Assembly: GCF_042654525.1 (NCBI RefSeq)
Contig: NZ_JBHSGP010000013.1
Coordinates: forward strand, 1 to 64,000
Origin: Geojedonia litorea
GTDB taxonomy: Bacteria; Bacteroidota; Bacteroidia; Flavobacteriales; Flavobacteriaceae
Length of the DNA stretch: 64,000 bases
Direction of reading: 5' to 3'
The notes below the pieces were generated by a model. It saw only the letters and a program-made list of their open reading frames with translations, was not told the origin of the DNA and made no database searches. The translations under genes were made by a program, and so were the position numbers. Within the stretch, counting starts at the first letter, position 1. Each line of letters begins with the position of its first letter. Positions 33,367 through 44,004 of this stretch are shown here, piece after piece.

Positions 33367-34218
33367 TTAAAGCTTTTTGGACTGTTTTCCTTTATAGATT
33401 ACATTTAGTACTAGACCAGAAATGATAAGTGTTATTCCAATTAAACTCCATATGGTATAAATTTCATCAAACCATAATAGCCCAAATATTAAGGTGAAAA
33501 TAACTTCAATATATTTTAGTGGTGCGACCTGATTAGTGGCAGCATTTTGAAATGCCTTGGTCATATACAACTGTCCAAAATAGCCAAAAACACCCAAACT
33601 TATTAGAAATAACCATTCTAAACCTTCGGGAGTTTTCCAATTGAATATAGAAAGCGTACCTCCAACTACAGTAGCGATAACCATAAAATAATTGACTACT
33701 ACTACTGGATGGTCATTCGTGCCAATTTTATTAATAAGCGTATAGACCAGTCCACTAAACACAGCGGCAATAAGTACTAGTAGCAGGCCATAAGAATCGA
33801 TTTGTGTATCAAATCCTTTTAAAACAATAACACCTGAAAAAGCCATAATAAAAAATAGCCATTGTAAAGGCTTTATCCTTTCCTTTAAAAATAGAACGGC
33901 AAAAACGGCAGCGAATATAGGCGCGATATAGCGTAAAGACACGGCAGTGGCCACCGGTAGGTATTTAATAGACATAAAAAAGAACGTCATGGATGTGACT
34001 CCGGCTATGCCACGATACACCAATAATTTTCTTTTGTTCCCTAGAATTGGAATGTTATTCTTTAAAAGAAAACCAAAAGTGAACACCAACGAGCTTATCG
34101 ATCTAAAAAACACAATTTGAAAAGCACTGATATCCGAAAGATACTTTACGGTAACATTCATACACGCAAAGGCAAGTGTACTGAAGATCATGAACTTGAT
34201 AGTGTGTGATGTACTCAT
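33367..34218 (-). CDS. EamA/DMT-family transporter
   Basis: The 283-residue integral membrane protein has about ten helices in two EamA halves, with the family motif RYIAPIFAAVFAVLFLKE near the end of the first half and its counterpart PLKYIEVIFTLIFGLLWF in the second. Members export metabolites such as amino acids, or recycle nucleotide sugars; the substrate is not predictable. It is a separate gene, with a possible terminator of the upstream peptidase just before it. Confidence 0.88.
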   Translation of the reverse strand: MSTSHTIKFMIFSTLAFACMNVTVKYLSDISAFQIVFFRSISSLVFTFGFLLKNNIPILGNKRKLLVYRGIAGVTSMTFFFMSIKYLPVATAVSLRYIAPIFAAVFAVLFLKERIKPLQWLFFIMAFSGVIVLKGFDTQIDSYGLLLVLIAAVFSGLVYTLINKIGTNDHPVVVVNYFMVIATVVGGTLSIFNWKTPEGLEWLFLISLGVFGYFGQLYMTKAFQNAATNQVAPLKYIEVIFTLIFGLLWFDEIYTIWSLIGITLIISGLVLNVIYKGKQSKKL

Positions 34219-34237
34219 GATCTTCAGCTAAGATTTA

Positions 34238-34275
34238 TAGTATAGGCTATTTTAAATGTCACAGTACCTATACTA
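34238..34275 (-). terminator. Possible hairpin after the S9 peptidase gene
   Basis: A nine-base perfect stem (TAGTATAGG / CCTATACTA) with a 20-base loop, 15 bases beyond the stop codon at 34290. There is no strong T-run. Confidence 0.4.
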
Positions 34276-34289
34276 GAAATTGCCATTTG

Positions 34290-37088
34290 TTAGTTTTTTG
34301 ATGTGTCAAGAAGTTCGTATCCCTGATTAATTCCTTTTTCAACTGCAGGAACACCACGATCCATCCAAACAGGCATTGGCTCTCCCTTTAAATAATGATC
34401 AAAAAACTGCGCCATTCTAATATTGAAATCTTTCCTGTTAGGATATTTTAAAGGCCAATGTGGTTCGCCATTATAATTTAAAAACCAAGAGGGTTTGCCT
34501 AAACGTCGTAAACTCGTAAAGAATTCAATCCCTTGATACCATGGCACATGACCATCGGCATCGTTATGCATAATCAGTAAAGGCGTGTTGATTTTATCGA
34601 TGTTGAAAATAGGTGAATTCTCTATGTAGCGCTGCGGATATTCCCAAGGCGTACCTCCTATTCTACTTTGCGTATGCTCATACTGAAACTGACGACTTAA
34701 GCCTGTCCACCAACGAATACCACCATATGCACTAATCATGTTGGGTACAGGTGCACCAGATTCAGCGGCTTTGAAAATATCTGTTTTGGTGACCAAATAT
34801 GCAATTTGATAACCACCCCAACTATGACCCTGAACACCGATATTATCTTTATCAACAAAACCTTTAGCAATTAAGGCTGTAACTCCCGAAACTACACAAT
34901 TTAATGCGCTTTCACCCGGATAACCCACACGATATTCTACATCGGGATTAAAAATGAGATAACCTCTGCTTGCATAAAAGCTGTAATTTATGGTTGAACG
35001 ACCATAGGACGGCTCGCGATGGTTGTGGAGACCATCAGAGCTACGCTCGTAAAAGTTGACGATCATTGGATATTTTTTATTAGGATCAAAATTTTCAGGC
35101 TTTACTAACATACCTGATAGCTCCTTGCCATCTAAAGAGATCCAATTAACCAACTCAATAGTTCCCCAGTTATAGTCACTTTGCTGTGGATTGGCATTGC
35201 TTAAAACCGTTTGCTGTTTAAAACTTAAATCCGTTAGGCGTAATTCTGGAAATTCAGAAAACGATTCACGTGTAAATAATAGCGCATCGCTTAATTCGGC
35301 CTTTATAGGTCTGGAATATTGATATGGACCCTGTTCCAATACTTTAATGTTATTATTTTTTGGATTAAAAGAAGCATAACCAGCATCTTTGCTCGTTTCA
35401 TTAAAAGTAGATAACAACCAATTTTTATTCGAATCAATATAGTGCTCTTCACGGTCTAATTTAAGGTAACGATAAACGGTTTTACTGGATCTTCCATTGG
35501 TGAGATTGGTAGACTGACCAGTTTCAGGATTCACCTTCCAAATGTCGTAGCGGTCGTAGATTAGCAAGTGCTTATCATCTTCTGTCCATCCTGCAAGCCC
35601 ATAGGCATAAGGATAGTTAGGCGAATCATTTAATTCATCATAAAAGATTTTACCTTTAGTGAGCGTATTATATTTTCCTGTAGCTACATTATATGAAAAC
35701 CATGTACTATCCACAATTCTATAACCGTAAACGTACTTTCCTTTAGGGCTTAAATTTGCCGAAGCGACTTTTGTTAAAATGTGTTTGGTAGCACCTGTAT
35801 TGGTATTGACTAATGCGTAATCTTCAAAGCGCTGGCCTGTCCATTGACTTTCTAATTCGTATGGGGTGCTGTTTCTTATTAAAGCGACATTTGCATTACC
35901 TTCATCAGTAATATCAATATCTTCAAAATCGGCATTTCCGAGCTGTACTAGTGTATTAGTTTTAAAATTGAAAACCGTTTGAAATGATTTGATTGTGTCA
36001 CTTTTTACCTGAAGCTCTTGTACTGTATATAAACGCGGCTCGTTGTATGTCCATACTTCTACATTTGAAATCTCATCTTTTAATAAGGTGGTATCCTTCA
36101 CAATTGGAGGTAAACGTAAACCAAAATAGAGTTTAGATTCGTCTTTAGAGAAACTTATTTTACCATCAGATGACACCAAATAGCCTTTTGGAGCGGTGCT
36201 ATTATCTAAACGTTTTTGAGCACTAGAAGCACCTTCAGCCCAAGTGTATAGTTCATTTGGTCTAACTTGTACTTTGGTTGTATCTTGATCTACGATGAAG
36301 CCTAGTCGTTTACCTGTTTCACTAAACTTAAGTTGGTCATAATTGGCCTTATCTGATTTGTGGATATGAGAAATTTGTGATGTTTTTAAATCTTTAACAA
36401 ATACACCAGAATTTTCATTAGAGACATCGCCAGTAGTTATAAAAGCTAATTTTTCTCCACGTTCAGCAAAGGTATGATGCGTCACATATGTAAAGGTATC
36501 TTGTGCTTTTGTGGTTAATTGATGAAGTACTAAATGGTAACCATTTTTCTTACTCACCTTTTTGGTCTTCTTTTTAGCTTCCTTCTTTGTTGCAGTAGTA
36601 TCATCATCTTTAGTAGCTTTCTTTTCTTCTTTGATATCTTCTAAATAATAAGCCACATAACCCGACCATTTTTCTGGAAGGTCGAAAGATTTCACATTCG
36701 GAATTTTAATCAACTCCCTTGTAGATAAATTATAAATTGCCAAGGTGTCTTTTGGTAATTTATCCTTTTTAACTTTTCGACGTTGCATGTCATCAATGCT
36801 ATCTTTAAAGGGTTTTATTATAAAGTTCAAAAACTTTGAGTCATATGAAAACTGACCTTTGGTGCCTCGTTCATAATCGAGAATGAGCGTACCATTGGCA
36901 CTTTTTAGATACAGATGACTGTCTGAATTATCACGTTCAAGATCATAAGTAACATAATTACCGTCTGGAGAAATTGCTCGTGAACTAATGGTTTTCCAAA
37001 GTTCAACATCGCTGTGATTGAGAACTTTTTTTTGGGCTGAAATAGAAATAGAAAAAATAATAAGGAGGGAACTGCAAATTAGTTTCAT
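34290..37088 (-). CDS. Exported S9-family prolyl oligopeptidase-like peptidase
   Basis: The 932-residue protein has a signal peptide (1-19), an N-terminal beta-propeller region with an inserted Lys-rich segment (about residues 165-185), and a C-terminal alpha/beta hydrolase domain from about 660. The catalytic triad candidates are Ser756 in GHSWGG, Asp843 or Asp845 in HNDADGHVP, and His877 in GEPHWP. The family cleaves short peptides, often dipeptides, after proline or other residues. It lies in the same leftward group as other peptide-degrading enzymes of this window. Confidence 0.85.
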   Translation of the reverse strand: MKLICSSLLIIFSISISAQKKVLNHSDVELWKTISSRAISPDGNYVTYDLERDNSDSHLYLKSANGTLILDYERGTKGQFSYDSKFLNFIIKPFKDSIDDMQRRKVKKDKLPKDTLAIYNLSTRELIKIPNVKSFDLPEKWSGYVAYYLEDIKEEKKATKDDDTTATKKEAKKKTKKVSKKNGYHLVLHQLTTKAQDTFTYVTHHTFAERGEKLAFITTGDVSNENSGVFVKDLKTSQISHIHKSDKANYDQLKFSETGKRLGFIVDQDTTKVQVRPNELYTWAEGASSAQKRLDNSTAPKGYLVSSDGKISFSKDESKLYFGLRLPPIVKDTTLLKDEISNVEVWTYNEPRLYTVQELQVKSDTIKSFQTVFNFKTNTLVQLGNADFEDIDITDEGNANVALIRNSTPYELESQWTGQRFEDYALVNTNTGATKHILTKVASANLSPKGKYVYGYRIVDSTWFSYNVATGKYNTLTKGKIFYDELNDSPNYPYAYGLAGWTEDDKHLLIYDRYDIWKVNPETGQSTNLTNGRSSKTVYRYLKLDREEHYIDSNKNWLLSTFNETSKDAGYASFNPKNNNIKVLEQGPYQYSRPIKAELSDALLFTRESFSEFPELRLTDLSFKQQTVLSNANPQQSDYNWGTIELVNWISLDGKELSGMLVKPENFDPNKKYPMIVNFYERSSDGLHNHREPSYGRSTINYSFYASRGYLIFNPDVEYRVGYPGESALNCVVSGVTALIAKGFVDKDNIGVQGHSWGGYQIAYLVTKTDIFKAAESGAPVPNMISAYGGIRWWTGLSRQFQYEHTQSRIGGTPWEYPQRYIENSPIFNIDKINTPLLIMHNDADGHVPWYQGIEFFTSLRRLGKPSWFLNYNGEPHWPLKYPNRKDFNIRMAQFFDHYLKGEPMPVWMDRGVPAVEKGINQGYELLDTSKN

Positions 37089-37238
37089 TATTAAAATGAG
37101 TTAAGTGAATATTTTTGAATCCTGTAAAAATAATTATAATTAAATTAAAAGTTGACCTCTAAAACCAAATCAAAGTGTTAAAATTATGGATTGTAAATGA
37201 AGATGATTTACACATAGAATCGCTCCGATCTGCTCTGA

Positions 37239-38006
37239 CTAAAAAAGGGTATTAAGTTCGTCATAAATAACTTCATCAGAACTTTGTTCAACATTGCCCG
37301 CATATTCTTTACCACGTAATTTAGCTACCGTATGCGAGCTTAATTCTTCTTCTGGATAGGAAGTTATTAGACGCTCAATAATTTGCTTGTCGTGTTCATC
37401 TAATATCGGCATTAGCCACTTATCTGCCAACTCATCTGATAGTATTAAAGGCATACGCGGTCCTTCCAATTTTGGATTATTATGAATTTTAGCCATCAAA
37501 TTATTTCCTTGTGTTGTAACAATTGAAAACGTGTTCATGCTACTTCCATTCTCATTGGTCCATTTAGACCATAATCCGGCAAGTACCATTGGCGAATTGT
37601 CTTTTTTGCTTATAAAATAGGGATATGTGTTTTTTTGAAAATGATGATGCTCATAAAACCCATCAACATAAATGATACACCTTTGATGTTCTGCTGCATG
37701 TTTAAACGAGGGTTTTTCAAAAATAGTTTCACCTCTAGCATTTAGGGTGCTGTTCCAAATTTTTTTTAATCCTTCATCGTCTTTAACCCAATATGGTACC
37801 AAACCCCAGGTTGCAACTTTTGGAAAATAGGGATCTTCATCAGTATAAATCAAAAGTTCAGGATGACTAAAACCAGAAGCATGGTAAAGCGGCAAATCAG
37901 TATAGGGTAATAATTTTTCAGTTATTTCCTCTATAGCTTTTAAATCACCACGTTGTTTAGCTCTTTTAAGTTGCGTTTCGTAAGTTGCCTTAATATCATA
38001 ACACAT
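37239..38006 (-). CDS. SRAP-domain protein (YedK/HMCES family)
   Basis: The 255-residue protein begins Met-Cys-Tyr, where Cys2 becomes the N-terminal nucleophile after Met removal and crosslinks to abasic sites in single-stranded DNA. Family landmarks are present: a TWGLVPYW strand, an N-A-R-x-E element (NARGETIFEKPSF), the catalytic Glu in DGFYEHH, and HNNPKLEGPRMPLIL near the end. It shields abasic DNA at replication forks and is not truly a peptidase. It is a single gene between an EamA transporter and a peptidase. Confidence 0.92.
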   Translation of the reverse strand: MCYDIKATYETQLKRAKQRGDLKAIEEITEKLLPYTDLPLYHASGFSHPELLIYTDEDPYFPKVATWGLVPYWVKDDEGLKKIWNSTLNARGETIFEKPSFKHAAEHQRCIIYVDGFYEHHHFQKNTYPYFISKKDNSPMVLAGLWSKWTNENGSSMNTFSIVTTQGNNLMAKIHNNPKLEGPRMPLILSDELADKWLMPILDEHDKQIIERLITSYPEEELSSHTVAKLRGKEYAGNVEQSSDEVIYDELNTLF

Positions 38007-38072
38007 GCTATAAAAATAAAAGTTTTTTATATAACATGAGTATTGATTATTAATAGTTGAAAATGACTACAC

Positions 38073-38993
38073 CTATTTTTTAGAAAATCTTGAAAACATT
38101 ACAAACTTCTTTTTAGAGTTTATAAAGTATACACTTGTTAATAAGAATGCAGCTGCGATGATAGATTGAAGACTTATAAATTCGTCTAGCACATACCAAC
38201 CAAGTAATAATGCAATTACAGGATTTACATAAGCCGAAGTTGATACTTTTTCGGTAGAGACTACTTTAAGTAAATAGTTGAATGCCGTAAACGCCACTAT
38301 ACTTCCAAATATAATTAACAAAATCATAGACCATTGCGCCGATGAACTCCAATTTAAAGGGGAATTCCATGTTTCACCAATAATCCAACTTGAGCCAAGT
38401 AGAATAATTCCAGCACTCAACATTTGATAAGCAGTACTTACAAAGAAACTTGAAGGTAAATCGGCTTTAGACACGAAGATGCTAGCATAGCTCCAGCTTA
38501 ATACGCAAAATAAAATCATAATCATGCCTATGGCACTATGCTCATTTACGATTAATCCATCCTGACTAACCAAAAGATACATTCCTATAATCCCTAATAC
38601 CACACCAAATAAGGACTTTGCCTTAATTTTTGTACCATGTAGTATTCGCATTAAAAAAATAACGAATAAAGGTTGTGTGGCAGCTTCTAAAGCTGCAAAT
38701 CCACTATCAACATACTTTAATGCCCATACAAAAACGCCGTTTCCAAATGCTAAAAACAAAAAACCTGCAATGATACAATTGGTTAACTGTCGTCTTGATA
38801 TTTTTAAATTCAGTTTGAGAAATGCTGCGAGAACCACCATTAATATTCCCGCACAAATAAATCGAATAGAAGCTAACATCAATGGAGAAACTTCTGTAAC
38901 AACAATCTTATTAAGTAAATATGTTGATCCCCAGATCACATAAATTGCAAAGAATGATAAAATTATTAGAAGTTTACTTCGTGATATTGCCAT
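38073..38993 (-). CDS. EamA/DMT-family transporter
   Basis: The 306-residue membrane protein has about ten helices. The first half starts FFAIYVIWGSTYLLNK, typical of the RhaT/YdcZ-like EamA group, and the second half ends SAYVNPVIALLLGWYVLDE. It is probably an exporter of unknown small molecules. It is only distantly similar to the EamA protein at 33367 and belongs to another subgroup. Confidence 0.88.
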   Translation of the reverse strand: MAISRSKLLIILSFFAIYVIWGSTYLLNKIVVTEVSPLMLASIRFICAGILMVVLAAFLKLNLKISRRQLTNCIIAGFLFLAFGNGVFVWALKYVDSGFAALEAATQPLFVIFLMRILHGTKIKAKSLFGVVLGIIGMYLLVSQDGLIVNEHSAIGMIMILFCVLSWSYASIFVSKADLPSSFFVSTAYQMLSAGIILLGSSWIIGETWNSPLNWSSSAQWSMILLIIFGSIVAFTAFNYLLKVVSTEKVSTSAYVNPVIALLLGWYVLDEFISLQSIIAAAFLLTSVYFINSKKKFVMFSRFSKK

Positions 38994-39049
38994 TGAGGTT
39001 GATTAAAGGAGGTAAAATTAAGGATTAATATTTAGCTTTAATCAACTTC

Positions 39050-40045
39050 CTATACAACTTTTAACAATAATTTACCTTGCTTATCCCCAGAGAATAATTT
39101 CAAAAACGAGTTGTGAAAATTATCTATGCCTTCAATAATGGTTTCTTCACTTTTAAGCTGACCAGACTGAATCCAACCTGCCATATGTTGTGCTGCTTCT
39201 AGGTACTTGTCTGCAAAATCAAAAACAACCATCCCTTGCATGGTTGCCCTATTTACCAGTAATGATAAGTAGTTCCCTGGGCCTTTGATTCTGGTTTTGG
39301 TATTGTACTGTGAAATTGCTCCGCAGATTACTACGCGTGCATGACGTCTTAATTTGGTCAAGGCTAAATCTAAAATTTCCCCACCAACGTTGTCAAAGAA
39401 CACATCGATACCTTTTGGACAAGCCTGCTTTAAGTCATTAACAAAGCTGTCTGATTTATAATCTAAAGCAGCATCGAATCCAAGAGTTTCAGTTAAATAA
39501 CGACATTTCTCTTGTCCTCCAGCAATTCCGATAACAGTACAGCCTTTAAGTTTGGCAATTTGTCCTACTACACTACCAACAGCTCCTGCAGCACCTGAAA
39601 CTAAAACAATGTCACCAGTTGAAATTTTACCGACTTCAAGGATTCCGAAATAGGCGGTCATACCCGTCATCCCTAAAACTCCTAAATACATGGGTAAGGG
39701 TGCTAATTTAGCATCTATTTTATGCCAACCTTTTCCGTTGGTTACGGTATAATTTTGAACACCTCCCCAACCTGTGATGAATTCACCTACCTTAATATTA
39801 GGATGTTTTGAAGCTTCCACAATGCCAACTGTTCCAGCACGCATAACGTCTCCAAGATTTACTGGTTCTATGTATGATTTTCCTTCGTTCATCCAACCTC
39901 TCATGGCCGGGTCTAAAGAGATATAATGGTGCTTGATTAATACTTCGCCTTCCGATATTTGTGGAATAGGTTCCGTTTGACGTTCCCAAATATCAGCCTC
40001 AGGAATGCCAAACGGACGTTTTTTCAATACATATTTAATATTCAT
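39050..40045 (-). CDS. NADP-dependent MDR-family oxidoreductase (CurA/leukotriene B4 dehydrogenase-like)
   Basis: The 331-residue protein of the medium-chain dehydrogenase/reductase superfamily lacks the zinc ligands. The first part is a GroES-like domain with DPAMRGWMNEGKSY, a hallmark of the prostaglandin/curcumin reductase group. The Rossmann part has VSGAAGAVGSVVGQIAKL. Such enzymes reduce carbon-carbon double bonds of enones. I start at the ATG at 40045, because the codon before it is TTG. The stop of the upstream VPS10-like gene is only four bases away, so the two are probably co-transcribed. Confidence 0.88.
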   Translation of the reverse strand: MNIKYVLKKRPFGIPEADIWERQTEPIPQISEGEVLIKHHYISLDPAMRGWMNEGKSYIEPVNLGDVMRAGTVGIVEASKHPNIKVGEFITGWGGVQNYTVTNGKGWHKIDAKLAPLPMYLGVLGMTGMTAYFGILEVGKISTGDIVLVSGAAGAVGSVVGQIAKLKGCTVIGIAGGQEKCRYLTETLGFDAALDYKSDSFVNDLKQACPKGIDVFFDNVGGEILDLALTKLRRHARVVICGAISQYNTKTRIKGPGNYLSLLVNRATMQGMVVFDFADKYLEAAQHMAGWIQSGQLKSEETIIEGIDNFHNSFLKLFSGDKQGKLLLKVV

Positions 40046-40049
40046 CAAT

Positions 40050-43000
40050 TTAATTTTTTGGTTCCATTCCTCGTCCTGGGGTATATGGTGCTCCAGCTTT
40101 TACTAATTTTTCTTCTAACTGTTTTACATCTTGATTATAGAGCACTTCTAGTTGTTGTTTGATGACATCTATTTCGGCTTTGGCAATTGCATAGCTATCT
40201 TGATGCGTTTTAGTGGGAGCGGATGTAGAATATTTTTGCTCGTAAACAATATTCCCTAATCTTCCCATCGGACTCTGTGGCTGATCAATATCTAATTGTG
40301 CTTTTACGGGGTCTCCGTATAGGGCTTCTCTCGCCGCTTTTAATTTTTTCTCAATTGATAATACTTCACCTGAAAGTTGTTCAATTGGTAGGTTTGAAAG
40401 TTTGATGGCTTCTTTAATATATTTTAGTTTATTGCTCATGTCACCCATGAGGTTTTGACATATACCCGCTTTGGCCTCAAGACTTGCAACTTCTTGTTGG
40501 AAAGCCACTTTAGCCGCTCTATCTTGTGCCGGCATCACAGTATTGTTGAGCGCTTTTACTTGAAATGAAACAGGACTTACTAAAGCGGTTATTTTACCAT
40601 CTTGGTAAAGTGACAGTTCAACAGTATAAGTTCCTGGTTCAACTAAAGTGCCTTCATTCCTACTTGAGAACGGATTGTAAAAAGAAGGTGATCTAAAATT
40701 AATTGCTGCTTTCGACGAAAAACGTAAATCCCAATGAAAGCGTTGCAGCCCTTTTTTTGGAGCTTTTAATTCTTTTTTCATAACCTCGCCACTAGCATTT
40801 TTTATAGTAAACACTAATTGTGGTTCGCTCTCATCATATTCTGCTTTTAATTCCGAATAATTTGGATAGGGCGTGTCATTTTTATCCTTAATTAATGCTT
40901 TTTCAGCTTTTGAACGTTTGTCTTTTAAGGATTGATAGCTCTCATCATAATAATAGGTAATCATGACCTCCGGACCAAGATTAGGTGCCGTAAAGAAATT
41001 ATCGCCTTGAAAAGCTTTACCAGGAAGTCCTAAAGGTTGACTTTGTTCCCACATTAAGGCATCTCTTATAGGGTAAATCTTGGCGGTTTTTGAAGGCACC
41101 GTGTTTTCAATTGATCGTAAAGAAGAATAATCATCCAGTACATAAAACCCTCTTCCAAAGGTGCCTAATACTAAATCATTTTCACGCTTTTGAATGGCCA
41201 TATCCCTTACGGCAATAGTTGGTAATCCGGCCGATAATTGTTTCCATCGCTTACCACCGTCTGGTGAAAAGAAAGCTCCAAACTCTGTTCCACAGAAAAT
41301 TAAATTAGTATCAATATGATCTTCTTCTAAAGCGTAAACACTCCCTCGTTCTGGTAAATTAGAACTGATACTAATCCAAGTTTTACCTTTATCACTTGAT
41401 TTAAAAACATAAGGCTTAAAGTCGCCATATTTATGATGGTTAAACGCCACATAAATCACATTAGCGTTGTGTTGTGATAAATACACACTGTTCACATAAG
41501 ATTGCTTTGGTGCTCCAGGAATATTATCAATTTTTCGCCATGTTTCGCCCCCATTTTCAGTAATTTGAATTAATCCGTCGTCAGTTCCAACAATCAATAA
41601 GTTTTCATCAATAGGTGACTCTGATAATGCTACAATGGCTCCATATTTAGATGTTGAACCATTTTTAGCAACCGCATCAATACTCACAATACGATCATAG
41701 ACTTTTAATTTATTTCTGTCGAGTTTACGCGTTAGGTCATCACTGATGACTTCCCAACTGTTTCCATAATCATCAGATCGAAATAATTTATTAGCCGCAA
41801 AATAGATACGGCCTGAAGCATGATGACTAACTGCTAATGGTGAATCCCAATTCCATATATATTCATCTTCTCCTTTTCGTTCTTTAGGTTGAATTCCCAC
41901 TTCTTCTCCACTCTTTCTATCATATCTCACCAAATAACCATGCTGTGATTGCGCATACACAATATCTGGATTATTAGGGTCAACTTGAGATTCAAATCCA
42001 TCACCACCATGGGTTATAAACCAATCAAAATTTGTAATGCCGTGGTTCGTTATGACTCTTGAAGGTCCGCCTATACTAAAATTATCTTGCGTACCGCCGT
42101 AAACATTATAGAAAGGGAAGTCGTTATCAACAGCTACTTTGTAAAATTGAGTAACCGGTAGATTTTCTTTAAAATCCCAAGTTTTAGCTGCGTCAAAAGT
42201 TTCATATATTCCGCCATCTGAACCTACCAGCCAGTGTTGTGTGTTATTGGGATCTATCCACATACTGTGATTGTCAATATGTTTAAAATCTTCGCCTACT
42301 ATATTAAAGGTTTTACCACCATCGTGGCTCACAGTCATCCATGTATCCATAGAATATATAGTATTTACATTTACAGGATCTGCAATAATTTCCTGGTAAT
42401 AATTTCCACTAGTAACATGGTCACTGCGTTTTTCCCAACTTGCACCCCTATCGGTCGAACGATAAAATCCACCTTTGCTATCTGCTGCTTCAACAATTGC
42501 ATATAGATATTCTGGATCTGCAGGAGAAATTGCTAATCCAATTCTACCTAACTCTACACTAGGTAAGCCATTATTGATGACCGACCAAGTTGTTCCGCCA
42601 TCAGTGCTTTTATGTAATCCAGAACCAGGTCCACCTCCTACATAGGTGTAAACATGACGTCTGCGCTGTAAGGTAGAAGCATATAAAACAGCGGGATTTC
42701 GAGGATCCATGACAACATCGTTTACTCCAGTATGCTCATCAACAGTTAATACAGCTTCCCAAGTTTCTCCTCCATCAGTTGTTTTGTACAACCCACGTTC
42801 ACCTCCTTTACTCCATAATGGACCTATAGCTGCTACATAAACAACATTCGAATTATCAGGATGTACAATAATCTTTCCAATATGTTCAGACGTTTTTAAG
42901 CCCATATTTTTCCAGCTTTTACCACCATCAATAGACTTATATACACCGTCACCATAGGCGACCGAACGCTGGTTGTTATTTTCACCCGAACCAATCCAAA

Positions 43001-43331
43001 TCACATTGGAATTATTGGGATCCATGGTCACGCAGCCTATGGAATATGATCCTTCTTTATCAAATATAGGGGTGTACTCTATACCAGCATTAATGGTTTT
43101 CCAAACACCACCCGAAGAAGTGGCAACATAATATTCATATGGATTATTAGGGTTAACTGCAATGTCAGAAATTCGCCCTGAAGTTAATGCCGGCCCAATA
43201 TTTCGCCATTTGAGACCATCTATTTTAATGGTATCTAATGCTTGTTTGTCGTCTTTTTTTGATTTTTGGGCATACGAAAATTGTAGCATTATTAATAACG
43301 CTACAACAAAAATAACATGTACTTGTTTCAT
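40050..43331 (-). CDS. Exported VPS10/BNR-like beta-propeller protein (paralogue of 52238-55465)
   Basis: The 1093-residue protein has a signal peptide (1-21), then two large propeller blocks built from BNR/VPS10-type repeats (FRSDDYGNSW, YKSIDGGKSW, HKSTDGGTTW, VFKSSDKGKTW), an Ig-like strand-rich module near 900 and a helical C-terminal region (about 960-1090). Family members are often labelled glycosyl hydrolase, but no catalytic acid is evident, and binding to glycans or proteins is equally likely. It is related to the 1075-residue protein at 52238, which shares the opening LKxRNIGPAxTSGRIxDIAxxPNN. Confidence 0.85.
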   Translation of the reverse strand: MKQVHVIFVVALLIMLQFSYAQKSKKDDKQALDTIKIDGLKWRNIGPALTSGRISDIAVNPNNPYEYYVATSSGGVWKTINAGIEYTPIFDKEGSYSIGCVTMDPNNSNVIWIGSGENNNQRSVAYGDGVYKSIDGGKSWKNMGLKTSEHIGKIIVHPDNSNVVYVAAIGPLWSKGGERGLYKTTDGGETWEAVLTVDEHTGVNDVVMDPRNPAVLYASTLQRRRHVYTYVGGGPGSGLHKSTDGGTTWSVINNGLPSVELGRIGLAISPADPEYLYAIVEAADSKGGFYRSTDRGASWEKRSDHVTSGNYYQEIIADPVNVNTIYSMDTWMTVSHDGGKTFNIVGEDFKHIDNHSMWIDPNNTQHWLVGSDGGIYETFDAAKTWDFKENLPVTQFYKVAVDNDFPFYNVYGGTQDNFSIGGPSRVITNHGITNFDWFITHGGDGFESQVDPNNPDIVYAQSQHGYLVRYDRKSGEEVGIQPKERKGEDEYIWNWDSPLAVSHHASGRIYFAANKLFRSDDYGNSWEVISDDLTRKLDRNKLKVYDRIVSIDAVAKNGSTSKYGAIVALSESPIDENLLIVGTDDGLIQITENGGETWRKIDNIPGAPKQSYVNSVYLSQHNANVIYVAFNHHKYGDFKPYVFKSSDKGKTWISISSNLPERGSVYALEEDHIDTNLIFCGTEFGAFFSPDGGKRWKQLSAGLPTIAVRDMAIQKRENDLVLGTFGRGFYVLDDYSSLRSIENTVPSKTAKIYPIRDALMWEQSQPLGLPGKAFQGDNFFTAPNLGPEVMITYYYDESYQSLKDKRSKAEKALIKDKNDTPYPNYSELKAEYDESEPQLVFTIKNASGEVMKKELKAPKKGLQRFHWDLRFSSKAAINFRSPSFYNPFSSRNEGTLVEPGTYTVELSLYQDGKITALVSPVSFQVKALNNTVMPAQDRAAKVAFQQEVASLEAKAGICQNLMGDMSNKLKYIKEAIKLSNLPIEQLSGEVLSIEKKLKAAREALYGDPVKAQLDIDQPQSPMGRLGNIVYEQKYSTSAPTKTHQDSYAIAKAEIDVIKQQLEVLYNQDVKQLEEKLVKAGAPYTPGRGMEPKN

Positions 43332-43384
43332 GAAGTAAATTGAATAAGGATTACGAATAAGTGCGTAAGTTATAAATTATATAT

Positions 43385-43392
43385 CAAAAATA
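43385..43392 (-). promoter_or_regulatory. Candidate -7 box for the VPS10-like gene
   Basis: An exact TAnnTTTG match (TATTTTTG on the minus strand), 54 bases before the ATG at 43331. The -33 element is not clear. Confidence 0.35.
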
Positions 43393-43441
43393 GATAATGC
43401 CTTATTGAATTTATGACCGGAAAAAATTTAATTAAATCGAG

Positions 43442-43897
43442 CTAGATTAAGGTTACTTTCACAGCATTCATACCCTTCATACCACGTTCTAACTCAAACG
43501 ATACTTTGTCATTTTCGGCAATTTGGTCAATCAAGCCACTAACGTGACAAAAATATTTTTCCTGATTTTCAGAATCGATAATAAAACCAAATCCTTTTGA
43601 ATTATCAAAAAAGGAGACCTTTCCTTTTCTTACAGGATCAACTTCTTCAATATCGCTATCTTCTTTTTTAGGAATACCAATTTCAATACTGCTGGCATCT
43701 ACCTTAATTTTATCTTCTGGATTTGGAGGTGTATCTGTTAAATTGCCGTAAGCATCTACATATGCGAATTGAATGCCTTTTGAACTTGATTTTTGTTCGG
43801 CTTTACGTGCTTCTTTCTTTTTTTGTTTTTCCTCGCGTTTTTTTAAACGTGCTTTTTCTTTTTCAATTTTGTTGAAGGTCTGTTGTGATCTTGCCAT
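43442..43897 (-). CDS. Cold-shock domain protein with long basic N-terminal extension
   Basis: The 151-residue protein has an N-terminal highly charged Lys/Glu/Arg helix (residues 8-36), an acidic linker (about 50-88), and a C-terminal cold-shock domain (about 90-151) with RNP1 KGFGFI and RNP2 YFCHV. This two-part design is common in Bacteroidota and differs from the 64-residue protein at 5411. It is likely an RNA-binding chaperone whose basic tail may add ribosome or RNA affinity. Its predicted promoter lies about 110 bases upstream, leaving a long leader as expected for csp-type mRNAs. Confidence 0.85.
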   Translation of the reverse strand: MARSQQTFNKIEKEKARLKKREEKQKKKEARKAEQKSSSKGIQFAYVDAYGNLTDTPPNPEDKIKVDASSIEIGIPKKEDSDIEEVDPVRKGKVSFFDNSKGFGFIIDSENQEKYFCHVSGLIDQIAENDKVSFELERGMKGMNAVKVTLI

Positions 43898-44004
43898 TCC
43901 TGTGTTGTAACTATTTTGTTTTAAAAAGACAACCTTTTACTTGGAACTGCAATATGAAGAATTGAATACCTAGAAGTGTGTTAATCTTTGATTATTGTGA
44001 ATGA